From assembly GCF_001269885.1 (NCBI RefSeq), contig NZ_LHVH01000009.1, positions 1 through 64,000 of the forward strand: DNA of 64,000 nt, given 5' to 3'. Made by a program: the position numbers and the translations under genes. Within the stretch, counting starts at the first letter, position 1; each line of letters begins with the position of its first letter. Shown here piece after piece: positions 35,655 to 44,695 of the stretch. This stretch comes from Pseudomonas kilonensis. Lineage in GTDB: Bacteria > Pseudomonadota > Gammaproteobacteria > Pseudomonadales > Pseudomonadaceae. The notes below the pieces were generated by a model that worked only from the letters and a program-made list of their open reading frames with translations, made no database searches and was not told where the DNA came from.

Positions 35655-38600
35655 GCTTCACCTCCAACTGTCGAGGCATGTTCGGCCATGACTTCTTCCA
35701 GCGTGTCGTTTTCGTCTTCCTCCACGGTGTACCAAGGATGACGGGTCTGCCGGCGCATCCAGGAAAGACCATTCTGTTTGGCGAGACGGGTGTGGGTAGG
35801 GCGGCCCAATGCATCGTAAAACTGCTGATCGCAATGGCCGAACTGCCGAAAGGATTTGTCGTTGATGCGGTGATGCTGATCAGCAAAGTAGGGACGGTAG
35901 ATTCGGACCGCCAGTCCCTTGCTGTTGTATTCCACACGTTCGCTGACGTGCCAGCGCGGTGCGGCGATCTGTTCCTGCGGCTTGTCGCCCTCGAGTGTCA
36001 GTTCACCCTTGGCATCCACGATGTAAGCCATGCCTGATTCGACCCGCTGCTTACTTTGCAACTGGCGACCAAAGCCATCGAAGCACGTCATGGCGATTCG
36101 GATTTGTTTTTGCTCGTCATCGGGGTAACGATCGGCAACTAGTGTGGCGATGTGGATCGGCTCACGTTTCGAAGTACGAATTGCGCGTTTCAGTTTTTTA
36201 TCGTCGGCAGAAACTACCTCGCGTTTCGACAGCCGCGCGCGAGCCGAAGCGCGGACATGCCCGGTCGGCAATACGTCGCCGTTGGTCACACAGCGCTCCA
36301 GCCAGTCGGTGTCCTCGCGGCCTGTTTCCGATATGTCTCCCATCCAGCTGAATGGCGCGTAATAGATAGCAGTGGCGGCGTCTTGCAAAGCGTCCTTGTC
36401 CTGTGCGATCGCTGCTGCCGGGCTTTTATGCGATTGCTTGAACGCCGCAACCGGTTTGAAACCAACGGGGCTGCCGTTCTCGTCGCCGTAAAAGGTGCTG
36501 GCCAGTACCTGGCCGAAGGCATCGACAAGGCCTTCCTGCACGTTACCGTTGGAGTCTTCGACGCGCTGGGGCAGGGAGGTACGGTAATCGTATTGCGCCT
36601 TGGTCGTGCAGCCATCGGGCAGTTCGAACCCGGTCACAAAGCAAGTGTATGGGTCGTAGCTGATCTTGGTCACGCCGTGGCTGTTGCTTGGCTGCACGGT
36701 CTTGGTTTTGTAGAAACCTTCCAAGCCGGCATAGGTCGCAAAGCCACTCTTGACTGACCACAGCTTCTTGGATGAGGTACTCGCCGGAAGGAAATCGGTC
36801 ATGGGTTCATAGCCGATTGTTTTCAACAGAGTTCCCGCGGGGCGCGACCTTTCCGGTAACAGGTCGAAGGCTTGCAGGGCGTTTTCGTCCAGCTCGGCGG
36901 TTTCCAGATGGTCGACCAGGGCTTCGAAGCTGGCTTTGCCGTCTGGCAAGGTTTTGTCGGCCGAAGCCTCCTTGTAGCGTGTGACGCAGAGGCCGGTAAG
37001 AACGGCCTGGGTCGTCCAGCTTGACTTTGCGACGAGTTCGCAAATCTTCTCAAAAGAAATATTCTCCGGTGCCAGTCCTCCGTCTTCAGGCGCCTTGGGC
37101 CGTTTCAACGCGTTGGTCCGCTGGCGATAAGGTAAACCCAGGCGCCATTCTTCAGACGTTTGCAGGTTGATGATCTCAGCGCGGCTTTCGGTCAGGTAAT
37201 AGCACTGTTGCGCCGGATCATGAGCGTCTGTCCACCATTTGTTCTGATCAATGTCGCTGAATGGCGCAGGATCGGCAGGCGTTTTGCGGCGGGCGTAGTG
37301 GATTTTCACGCTGTGGATCACGGCACCGTAACGATCATGCTGCAAGTTGATCGTGTGCTGGCACTGTGGATCTTCGTTCTGGCCTTCGTATTGGTAGCTG
37401 ATGGATTCCAACAGAAATGGCAGCAGGGAGGCATAACTGCGCGAGCCCTGGGGAGCTTGTTGCAGGCGGACCCGATAACGGTTTTCCTGGACCGAGTACA
37501 GCGTCCCTTTTTCGTCCTTTGCGTAGGTCTCGCTGCGCAGTAAATGACCGCTCAGGGCGCGGCACATCTCAAGTCTGGTCGCTTCGTCTGGTGCGTCAAC
37601 CAATGTATCGGCATTTTCTTCATCTTTGTATCGGCACAGTAACGCTTTGCCAAGCGCCTGGGCCTTCGAGTCGGCGCTGTGATATCCGGTGCGGTCCATG
37701 TCCACTGCCTGACCGGTATGAAACCAGCTTTTTTTAAAGCAAGGCACTGTGAAGTCTGGGGACTTGTTGGCATCGTCGGAAAAAGCCTCGGCGTCGGTTT
37801 GTATCAGCAAACCGAAGCCACGAAATTCCCGTTCGAGACCGTCGTAATAACCCTGGCGATAGGAAAATCTTTGTGTCAGGCGATTACCGGTAATCTCATC
37901 CTTCTGGGCCTGGCGCGACACCAAGTGCAAGGGCACCGGTACATGGCAGGCAAGGGACTCTTCGGCTATGACTCTTGATGCTTTCTCGTCCAACCATTCC
38001 TGGGCCGAGCTGCGATAAGTGATGCGGTTGGCGGCACCCATGTTGTTGCGGGTCTCGGTGAGCAGATACGGCTTTTTCTTCACAAAGTCGTAGCGCTGAT
38101 GTTGCGCTGGGGTCAGGTGCGGCACGCTCAGCACCAGGCTGGAGCAGCCCAGCCCTTGCAGATCGACGATGCTTGCCTGGCATAAGTCGTCGTAGCGCAG
38201 GCCGGGCGGCCAGGGCAACTTGGCCGCAGGAGCGAAACCATTGCCGCATTGGTTCATGAAGATCAATGCTTGATCCGTTTGCAGATAGATCAGGTCGGCG
38301 GCCCCGGAACCATCCAGGTCAGCAAGACGAATACGCGCGGCGTCGAAGGTGTGGTAGGCGAGGCCCGGAAAATCCAACACGATGCCTTTGCCAAATCGGC
38401 CGTGGCCCAAGTTTGGCCAACACTTCACCTCGTCGTGACGAATGCGCACCAAATGCTGCTGGCCGCTGCCGAGCAGATCACTGAAAGCCACCAGCTCGGA
38501 GGATGACCCGCTGAATACCGGCAACGTATCGTCATTGATGTCGTGAGAAACCTCCCTGGCGGCAGCGAAACCCTGCTCGCGCTGGTTGGCATACACGCGA

Positions 38601-40123
38601 ACGCTGCGTGGGCCTATCAGGGCCAAGTCGCTGAGCCCTTCGCCCATCAGGTCGGCCAGATTCCCTTTCGGACTGAAAAATTCGGCAGGAAACGCCTGGA
38701 AGGTCGCGAAATTCGACCACTTTCGATCCGCGCCGAGGGAAAAGAAGCCGCTGAACCCCGGTTGGCCAATGATCCAGTCCAGACGACCGTCGCCTGTGAG
38801 GTCACTCAGCGTTTGGCGCAGTGTTTTTGTTGTGTCGGCGACAGGGATCTCAGGTAACAGTTCCCACTGGCCGTAAGTCACTTTATCAGTCTTGGCTTCA
38901 CCTCGAATGGGCTCACGGTAGTACCAGCCTGCATCGCTTCGATGGAGCACGCCGGGCAAACCTTCACCATACAAGTCCACCCATTGGATGCCTTGTTCGC
39001 CGCTGAGCCCAGGCAAGTTTTTGAAGGGTTCCCAGGCCGCGTTATCGGGCGGGGCGTTGAACGGGCTGTATTGGAATTCGATGGGAGGACGGCTCTGGGG
39101 GATGTCTTCGTCGCCGAATGCTTGGTCGTGCGCTGCGCTCAGCAGGTTATATCCAAGGGACGTCTCGCGGTACTCAAGCAGCAGGCGTCGCACCAGAACA
39201 GGATCGGCGCCCAGCTCTCTGGGAAAGCGATGGAACATCAATACCTGGCGGCACAGGCGATCGGTGCGCAGTTCGAAACCGTAAGCAAAGGTGGAGAACG
39301 CATCGCTGCGTTTTTGCGATTGCAGTCCTTCATAGGATGGTTTTTTCTCGTACTCGGTGCTTCGCTCACCGTAGTCGAACACCAGTTCGAAGTGCCATTG
39401 GCCTGGCTTCGGCGGCTCTGTTTTCCAAGCGTAAAGGCTGGCGTCGGCCTTCACATTGCCATAGCGTACGTGGCTCAAGTAGCGTTGGCCCTTGCCCTTT
39501 TTTCCTGTGTATTGATACAGAATGTGCTCGCCATGAGCATTCAGGCTTTCCTCCAGCAGCCACTCACCCACACGGTTCTTGTCCTGGGGATCTGCCCGTC
39601 GCGATTGCGGATCTTTCCCGAAGACATGCAGACTGCCATCGGCACCGTGCACAAGCCAGAAACCTGGTTTATCCCCTTCCGACGACCAATATTCAATTCG
39701 GTCGAAGCTGGCTTCGATTCGCGGCAAGTAACGCGTCACCGTGTAGGTCGTGCCCAGGTCCAAACCGTTGTAGCGATCGACTTGGGTTGGACTGATACCG
39801 TGTTCGGGCAACCAGACCACGCCGCTGGGGCCGACGATCTCGTCATCATCGTTATAGGCGGGCACGCCCTTGCTGGTGCGTCGCGCCACGCTGGGTAACG
39901 ATAACCCCCAGCCGATCCCGAACACACCGTTGCCGGCCGAGCTGCTGTAGCTCAAGGACAGGGCTGGAGCAAAGCCCCGCCCCGGGGAAATGGGCAACGC
40001 CACCTCATAGGAAGCCGTGCCGTGGGCGCCGACTTCGCCCCACCCTTTGCCGATACTCTGGATGGCGCCACCCCCCTTGGGCAGCGACGGCGCAGTGATC
40101 GGCAGTGCGGTTTGTTCACTCAT
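35651..40123 (-). CDS. tcaC: Tc toxin subunit B (TcaC/TcdB-like)
   Basis: A 1490-aa TcB protein that links the TcA pore to the TcC shell. The N-terminal SpvB domain (residues about 15-320) opens with SLPKGGGAIQSIGKGWGEVG and GFAPALSLSYSSSAGNGVFG. An FG-GAP/beta-propeller part follows (repeats such as DLTGDGRLDWIIG, DLMGEGLSDLALIG, DLDGSGAADLIYLQ). Then come the TcdB middle domains and the first RHS strands near the C-terminus. Length is normal for the family (about 1470-1500). The start at 40123 overlaps the tcaB stop by 4 bp, and tccC overlaps its end. Confidence 0.94.
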   Translation of the reverse strand: MSEQTALPITAPSLPKGGGAIQSIGKGWGEVGAHGTASYEVALPISPGRGFAPALSLSYSSSAGNGVFGIGWGLSLPSVARRTSKGVPAYNDDDEIVGPSGVVWLPEHGISPTQVDRYNGLDLGTTYTVTRYLPRIEASFDRIEYWSSEGDKPGFWLVHGADGSLHVFGKDPQSRRADPQDKNRVGEWLLEESLNAHGEHILYQYTGKKGKGQRYLSHVRYGNVKADASLYAWKTEPPKPGQWHFELVFDYGERSTEYEKKPSYEGLQSQKRSDAFSTFAYGFELRTDRLCRQVLMFHRFPRELGADPVLVRRLLLEYRETSLGYNLLSAAHDQAFGDEDIPQSRPPIEFQYSPFNAPPDNAAWEPFKNLPGLSGEQGIQWVDLYGEGLPGVLHRSDAGWYYREPIRGEAKTDKVTYGQWELLPEIPVADTTKTLRQTLSDLTGDGRLDWIIGQPGFSGFFSLGADRKWSNFATFQAFPAEFFSPKGNLADLMGEGLSDLALIGPRSVRVYANQREQGFAAAREVSHDINDDTLPVFSGSSSELVAFSDLLGSGQQHLVRIRHDEVKCWPNLGHGRFGKGIVLDFPGLAYHTFDAARIRLADLDGSGAADLIYLQTDQALIFMNQCGNGFAPAAKLPWPPGLRYDDLCQASIVDLQGLGCSSLVLSVPHLTPAQHQRYDFVKKKPYLLTETRNNMGAANRITYRSSAQEWLDEKASRVIAEESLACHVPVPLHLVSRQAQKDEITGNRLTQRFSYRQGYYDGLEREFRGFGLLIQTDAEAFSDDANKSPDFTVPCFKKSWFHTGQAVDMDRTGYHSADSKAQALGKALLCRYKDEENADTLVDAPDEATRLEMCRALSGHLLRSETYAKDEKGTLYSVQENRYRVRLQQAPQGSRSYASLLPFLLESISYQYEGQNEDPQCQHTINLQHDRYGAVIHSVKIHYARRKTPADPAPFSDIDQNKWWTDAHDPAQQCYYLTESRAEIINLQTSEEWRLGLPYRQRTNALKRPKAPEDGGLAPENISFEKICELVAKSSWTTQAVLTGLCVTRYKEASADKTLPDGKASFEALVDHLETAELDENALQAFDLLPERSRPAGTLLKTIGYEPMTDFLPASTSSKKLWSVKSGFATYAGLEGFYKTKTVQPSNSHGVTKISYDPYTCFVTGFELPDGCTTKAQYDYRTSLPQRVEDSNGNVQEGLVDAFGQVLASTFYGDENGSPVGFKPVAAFKQSHKSPAAAIAQDKDALQDAATAIYYAPFSWMGDISETGREDTDWLERCVTNGDVLPTGHVRASARARLSKREVVSADDKKLKRAIRTSKREPIHIATLVADRYPDDEQKQIRIAMTCFDGFGRQLQSKQRVESGMAYIVDAKGELTLEGDKPQEQIAAPRWHVSERVEYNSKGLAVRIYRPYFADQHHRINDKSFRQFGHCDQQFYDALGRPTHTRLAKQNGLSWMRRQTRHPWYTVEEDENDTLEEVMAEHASTVGGEA

Positions 40124-43100
40124 GCCACACCTCCACCGACCCTGGCCGTGTAGCTCACATGCACGATGACATCGGTCAGTGAGTCAAGCAGGTCTTTTTG
40201 CGCTTCGAAGTTCGGGAAAGTCAGTTTCCATTTGGAGATCGCACCGGTGTATTCAAACGGCAGGTAGCGTTCATCGTTGAAGTTCAGGGTGAACAGGCCG
40301 TTGTCGTCGACGCCGGTGGAAAGGGCGATCTGTTGGTTGGCGCGCCGGCCCTCCATGGCTTGTCCTTTGGCATCATGGGACATGAGCACTTTGCTGGAGG
40401 TTTGGGTCAGTATGGCTCGGATGTTTTCGTAAGGACCCACAACGGCCGGCAAGGAAACGCTGATGGTTTTGATCCGCCGCAGGTAGTGCTTCTGTTCTTT
40501 GTAATCACTCTCGAACAGTTCTTGGGACAGCTCGAATTCGCATTGGCCTTTCTTCAGTTCGGCATGCATTTCCAGCCATGGCTTGTTGATGGTTTTAGTC
40601 TTGGTCTGGTCATTCAATTGACGCAGTGAAATCGTCTTGCGAATCTCCAGCTCTCGCTCGCTACGGCGCAGATATTCGGCCTGCATGTTCAACAGGCTGA
40701 GTTTCAATTGCTCGCCTGCTCCAAGTCCTCGATAGGTGGTATTCCATGCTCCGGGTTGGATGAATCTCGTGGTGAAATTGGCAATTTCATATTGCCAACA
40801 GGCCTCGGCGGCGAAGCATAGGGCCAGCGTGGTGTCGTAGGCCTGGCGATAGAGGGCGGCAAACTGGCTGTTCAGCCATTGATACAGCTGTGCTCTGGTA
40901 AAGCGCTTACTGAGAAGATCGTAGTTGGCCTTGGTTTGGCTCAGGGTTGATTCGGCCAGGCGCAGTTGCAGGCGAGTGGCGGTTTCCTGTTCGGTGAATT
41001 GCGCCAGTTGTGCGTCAATCTGGGCCAGCTCGAGCTGTGATTGCTCATAGGTGTGTTGCCAATCTTCCCGGCGGCGATCGAATATGGCTTGACGGTCGAG
41101 GTCGGCCGCAATCGTGCGGTTTATGATCGCGGCGCTATGCGAGGCCGCAGAGGCGGCGAGCAACGGCCCCTCCCAACGGCTGCCGCCAATGCAAAACCCC
41201 ACCATGTTTGGAGCCAGCATCGCCAATCCCGCCCCGATTTGGAAGGACAGTGCAGCAGCCTCAAACGTACCGCTGGATATGGAGAACCCACTGACGGCTA
41301 TTTCCTTGCCAGTTAGACTACCGTCCAGCAGTGTTTTGTAATGGGTTACGCGGTTTTGAACAATTGCCTGGCTTGCGAGCAGCGCCTGGCGGTTCTGACG
41401 ATCGATATTCAAGGCCTGGCGCTGCAGGTCAATCGAGATTTTCGCCAATTCCCAGGCCTGCTGTTGTTGCAGTTCTTGCAACTGCGCCTGTTCCTTGCGC
41501 TCGATCAATGACAGCAGTGTGGTGCCAAATTGGCTGAGGCTTTCCACCGCACTCAACGCCTGATGGTGCATGACCGAGAACCGAAAGTGCGGGATAGCTG
41601 TGGGCGGCCCCCCTCGAACCGTATTGTCCGAAGTATTCAAGACCGCGTTGCTGAGCAACACGCGAGGATCCAGCGGCGCTGCAAATATCGGCAAATGCAG
41701 CGGTTTTCCAGCAATGTCGAGGTTATGTCGCAAGTTGTACAGGCGGCTTTCTGCAATGTCCCAGCACCGGAGCAACTGTGGGTGAAATGGCAGGCGCAAG
41801 TGCGGGCTGTCGATCGCTGACAAGGACGCGTGCTCACCGCTCCCACGAACCGACAATGAGGGCTGGGAATGGGCATGTGATTGTTCGAATGTCCGTAAAT
41901 CGCCACTGGTCGTTTTGCTAAGCGTTTGCAAGCTGATGCTCGCCCAATCATCGATGAGTTGAACGATCGGGCGTGGTCCCAACAGATCCAGCACCCGCAC
42001 GTACCACAGCTTTGCCTCGCTGAGGCTGTCAGGGGTCAGTTCGCGGTAGGCGTCGTCGCCTCGATTGATCAGGATGTCGAGGTACAGGAAGTACAGCGCC
42101 TTGCGAAAGTGCACTGGATGACTGAGCGCGATCTGATGAGGGTCGTGCGGCGCCTGGTCGGCATACGAAGGCGTGTTGCTGTCGAGCAAAGGGACGGCCT
42201 TCCAGCAACTTTCTTTGCCGCGACTTGGATCGAAGAGATGACGTAACCAGCATTCGGCTTCTTCATAGCGCTGTTCGACGTTCAAACGGTGGGCGACCAG
42301 CCATGGCAAGTAGAGGAACAGTTCGGTGAAGTAACGACCGTAAGGGCCGTGGAAATCCATCTCGTCGTTGGCGCCGTCGGGTATGGTCGGTTCGCGCAAG
42401 TGTTGTGTCGTCCAATCGAACAGTTCATCCAGGCCGTTTTCTGTACGGCGGATCAGTTCTGCGGCAAACGTGGTGTTCAACCTGATCGGCTGGCGGAGTA
42501 GGCTTCCGGCATCGCTGGTTTTGACGGCGCTATGGGTGAAATCGATAAATTGGGCGGTGCCCAGTCCGGCTGTCGATGAGGAGGTAATGCCTGGGGCCTG
42601 GAGGCGCGTAGGGATGAAGTTCAGCTTGATGCCTTTAAGGGCGGAATAGCGCTTCGTTTCCGGTTCATTGGGGTAGACAAAGGCCACCCCACAAAAAAAA
42701 GTATCGCCGTCGCCGCTGAGGTCGTTGCTGTGCCAAGCGAACTCGAAGGACGCCATCAGCTTAGACGCGGGCTTGGACTCAACTACCACCGTCAGGTCTT
42801 TATATGACGGCGTTTGAGTTGCCAAGGTGGTTGGCTGACGGAAAATTACATATTGAAGGTCAAGTGGTTCATCAAGATTGACGGTTGCCTGGCCAAGGTC
42901 GATAGCTGTGCCATTGTTGGCTTGCATCGTTACGTTTTTTACCGTCCCGGAAATTGAGCTGTCATTCCCGCGTCTACTTTCCTCAATCAGATGACGTACT
43001 GCCTCGGTAGAGACAACTTTTCCCTGAAGATCTGTATTGGCATGCAGGGTGATACCGGGCGAATGTTCAGAGTCTCTGAGTACATCAGCCATGCCGTCGA

Positions 43101-44667
43101 TCGATAGTGTGTGCGGGTGCGATAACGGGGTGTGGTCGCTGATGGTGAGTTGTGAGTCCGGCTCAAGCACCACATAGGCTGCGTCTGGCAGGCTGCGGGC
43201 AGGAAGTACTAAGTTAAGTTGAAGTCTCGGGGATCGATCGGGCCGGGTTGCAAGTCTCAACTTGATTGTTTCAGGCGTCGTATATAAACCCACCCCGTTG
43301 AGGTCGCTGCTTGAGGTCATGCGTAGCCTCACCGCGGAGGCGGTCCGGTCTATTTTCGATCTGATGTTTATCCGATCTTGTTGGCTTTCGAAACCCGACA
43401 TGAGGATGTTCATGTCCGTTGGGAGAGGCGTTTCAGTGATTTCGATTTCTGAAAATATTCGTGTTTGAATGCGTTGGTTGACAGCGCCTATGTGCTCTTT
43501 TTCGGTGAAGGTTGGGCTAGTAGTGGCGAGATTACTGTCGATACAAATCGTTCTATTGAAGGCAAATTCGTTGTCGGCTTGATGGGGGGCGTCCGTTTTG
43601 GACCCTGCTGCATAGAGAGTGAGAAACAATGCACCGTGGGCGCCTTTATTGTGTTGCTCAGCTGCAGTACCTATGGATGATTTAATGGCATCAAGGCCCT
43701 TGCCACACAGCGTTTTGTCCTCGCAATAACCCTGCAGGCCAACTCGTGGGGTGCTCCAAATACCATCCTGTTTTTTAAAGCAATAGCACAAGCGCAGTAG
43801 CGGATGATTCATTTGGGGGGCTGTGGTTTCGGCGTTTGAAGGCGCGCTGGAGGCCGGCTGATCCTGATGGATGCATTCTGCCCAAACAACGAACAGACGA
43901 TTGTTGAACCAGACAGGACGAATTGAGTGTTCGACCGCGCTGTCGGGAATCGGCACATCGGCTTTTTCCCAATCCGACCAGGCGAACGGATCCGGCTGGT
44001 CCAGTTTGGCGGCGATGGCAGGGGGCGGTGGTGGCGTACCGCCCAGCGGACGTTGCCCCATGTTCAGCGAGCGCCAGAAGTAGGTGTTTTCGGTGCGGGA
44101 CTTGGCGATGAAATAATAGGTGCTGTTGGCAAAATCTGCACCGTCGATGTAGCCATTGAGAATATTCAGATTGGCGATTTCTTCGAATCGGGTCAGGTAG
44201 GCCATGACCGCCGATTGAACCGCGTCGGCCTGGATCCGGTTCTGGTTGAGTTCGTTTTCCAACTGCTGAAAGTTGCCGCTCTTGTTGTTTCTCAGGACGG
44301 GGTCCAGATAACCTGCCGGGAAATAAAGCAGGTTCTGATGAGCCGCCCAGATTGGGTATTGATGCATCTCGTTGCGCCACGTTTGCATATGCTCGGGCGT
44401 GATGCTTTCCAGATCGTAGCCGGGCTCCATATTCATCAGGATGCGATTGATGTATTGCTGAAGGCTGGCAATGGCGCACGCCACTGGCGTGGTGGGCACA
44501 TCCTGGCTGACCAGCACGTCCAGCAGCCAATATTCATAAAGGTCTCGGGCAGTCTTGAGTAGCGCTGTTCCTGGCAGGCTTTTTCCCGGCGCGATCTTGT
44601 GTAGGTAGAACGCCAACTGCGCATCTCGCAGGCTTTCATCCAGCTGCTTTTTCATGGCAACGGTCAT
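40120..44667 (-). CDS. tcaB: Tc toxin subunit A, C-terminal half (TcaB-like)
   Basis: A 1515-aa protein corresponding to the C-terminal part of TcA, the pentameric receptor-binding and syringe-forming subunit. Visible are the neuraminidase-like/ABC-toxin N region (about 60-330), a long coiled-coil channel segment rich in Q, L and E (about 1040-1120, KEQAQLQELQQQQAWELAK), and a TcB-binding end (DVIVHVSYTARVGGGVA). I chose ATG 44667, with AAGGA 6 nt upstream, over the TTG at 44673, which touches the site. Together with tcaA (845 aa) it makes a TcA of about 2360 residues, so TcA is split as in the Photorhabdus tca locus. The 3' end overlaps tcaC. Confidence 0.92.
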   Translation of the reverse strand: MTVAMKKQLDESLRDAQLAFYLHKIAPGKSLPGTALLKTARDLYEYWLLDVLVSQDVPTTPVACAIASLQQYINRILMNMEPGYDLESITPEHMQTWRNEMHQYPIWAAHQNLLYFPAGYLDPVLRNNKSGNFQQLENELNQNRIQADAVQSAVMAYLTRFEEIANLNILNGYIDGADFANSTYYFIAKSRTENTYFWRSLNMGQRPLGGTPPPPPAIAAKLDQPDPFAWSDWEKADVPIPDSAVEHSIRPVWFNNRLFVVWAECIHQDQPASSAPSNAETTAPQMNHPLLRLCYCFKKQDGIWSTPRVGLQGYCEDKTLCGKGLDAIKSSIGTAAEQHNKGAHGALFLTLYAAGSKTDAPHQADNEFAFNRTICIDSNLATTSPTFTEKEHIGAVNQRIQTRIFSEIEITETPLPTDMNILMSGFESQQDRINIRSKIDRTASAVRLRMTSSSDLNGVGLYTTPETIKLRLATRPDRSPRLQLNLVLPARSLPDAAYVVLEPDSQLTISDHTPLSHPHTLSIDGMADVLRDSEHSPGITLHANTDLQGKVVSTEAVRHLIEESRRGNDSSISGTVKNVTMQANNGTAIDLGQATVNLDEPLDLQYVIFRQPTTLATQTPSYKDLTVVVESKPASKLMASFEFAWHSNDLSGDGDTFFCGVAFVYPNEPETKRYSALKGIKLNFIPTRLQAPGITSSSTAGLGTAQFIDFTHSAVKTSDAGSLLRQPIRLNTTFAAELIRRTENGLDELFDWTTQHLREPTIPDGANDEMDFHGPYGRYFTELFLYLPWLVAHRLNVEQRYEEAECWLRHLFDPSRGKESCWKAVPLLDSNTPSYADQAPHDPHQIALSHPVHFRKALYFLYLDILINRGDDAYRELTPDSLSEAKLWYVRVLDLLGPRPIVQLIDDWASISLQTLSKTTSGDLRTFEQSHAHSQPSLSVRGSGEHASLSAIDSPHLRLPFHPQLLRCWDIAESRLYNLRHNLDIAGKPLHLPIFAAPLDPRVLLSNAVLNTSDNTVRGGPPTAIPHFRFSVMHHQALSAVESLSQFGTTLLSLIERKEQAQLQELQQQQAWELAKISIDLQRQALNIDRQNRQALLASQAIVQNRVTHYKTLLDGSLTGKEIAVSGFSISSGTFEAAALSFQIGAGLAMLAPNMVGFCIGGSRWEGPLLAASAASHSAAIINRTIAADLDRQAIFDRRREDWQHTYEQSQLELAQIDAQLAQFTEQETATRLQLRLAESTLSQTKANYDLLSKRFTRAQLYQWLNSQFAALYRQAYDTTLALCFAAEACWQYEIANFTTRFIQPGAWNTTYRGLGAGEQLKLSLLNMQAEYLRRSERELEIRKTISLRQLNDQTKTKTINKPWLEMHAELKKGQCEFELSQELFESDYKEQKHYLRRIKTISVSLPAVVGPYENIRAILTQTSSKVLMSHDAKGQAMEGRRANQQIALSTGVDDNGLFTLNFNDERYLPFEYTGAISKWKLTFPNFEAQKDLLDSLTDVIVHVSYTARVGGGVA

Positions 44668-44695
44668 ATTCAATCCTTGAAAAAAAATGTACGCC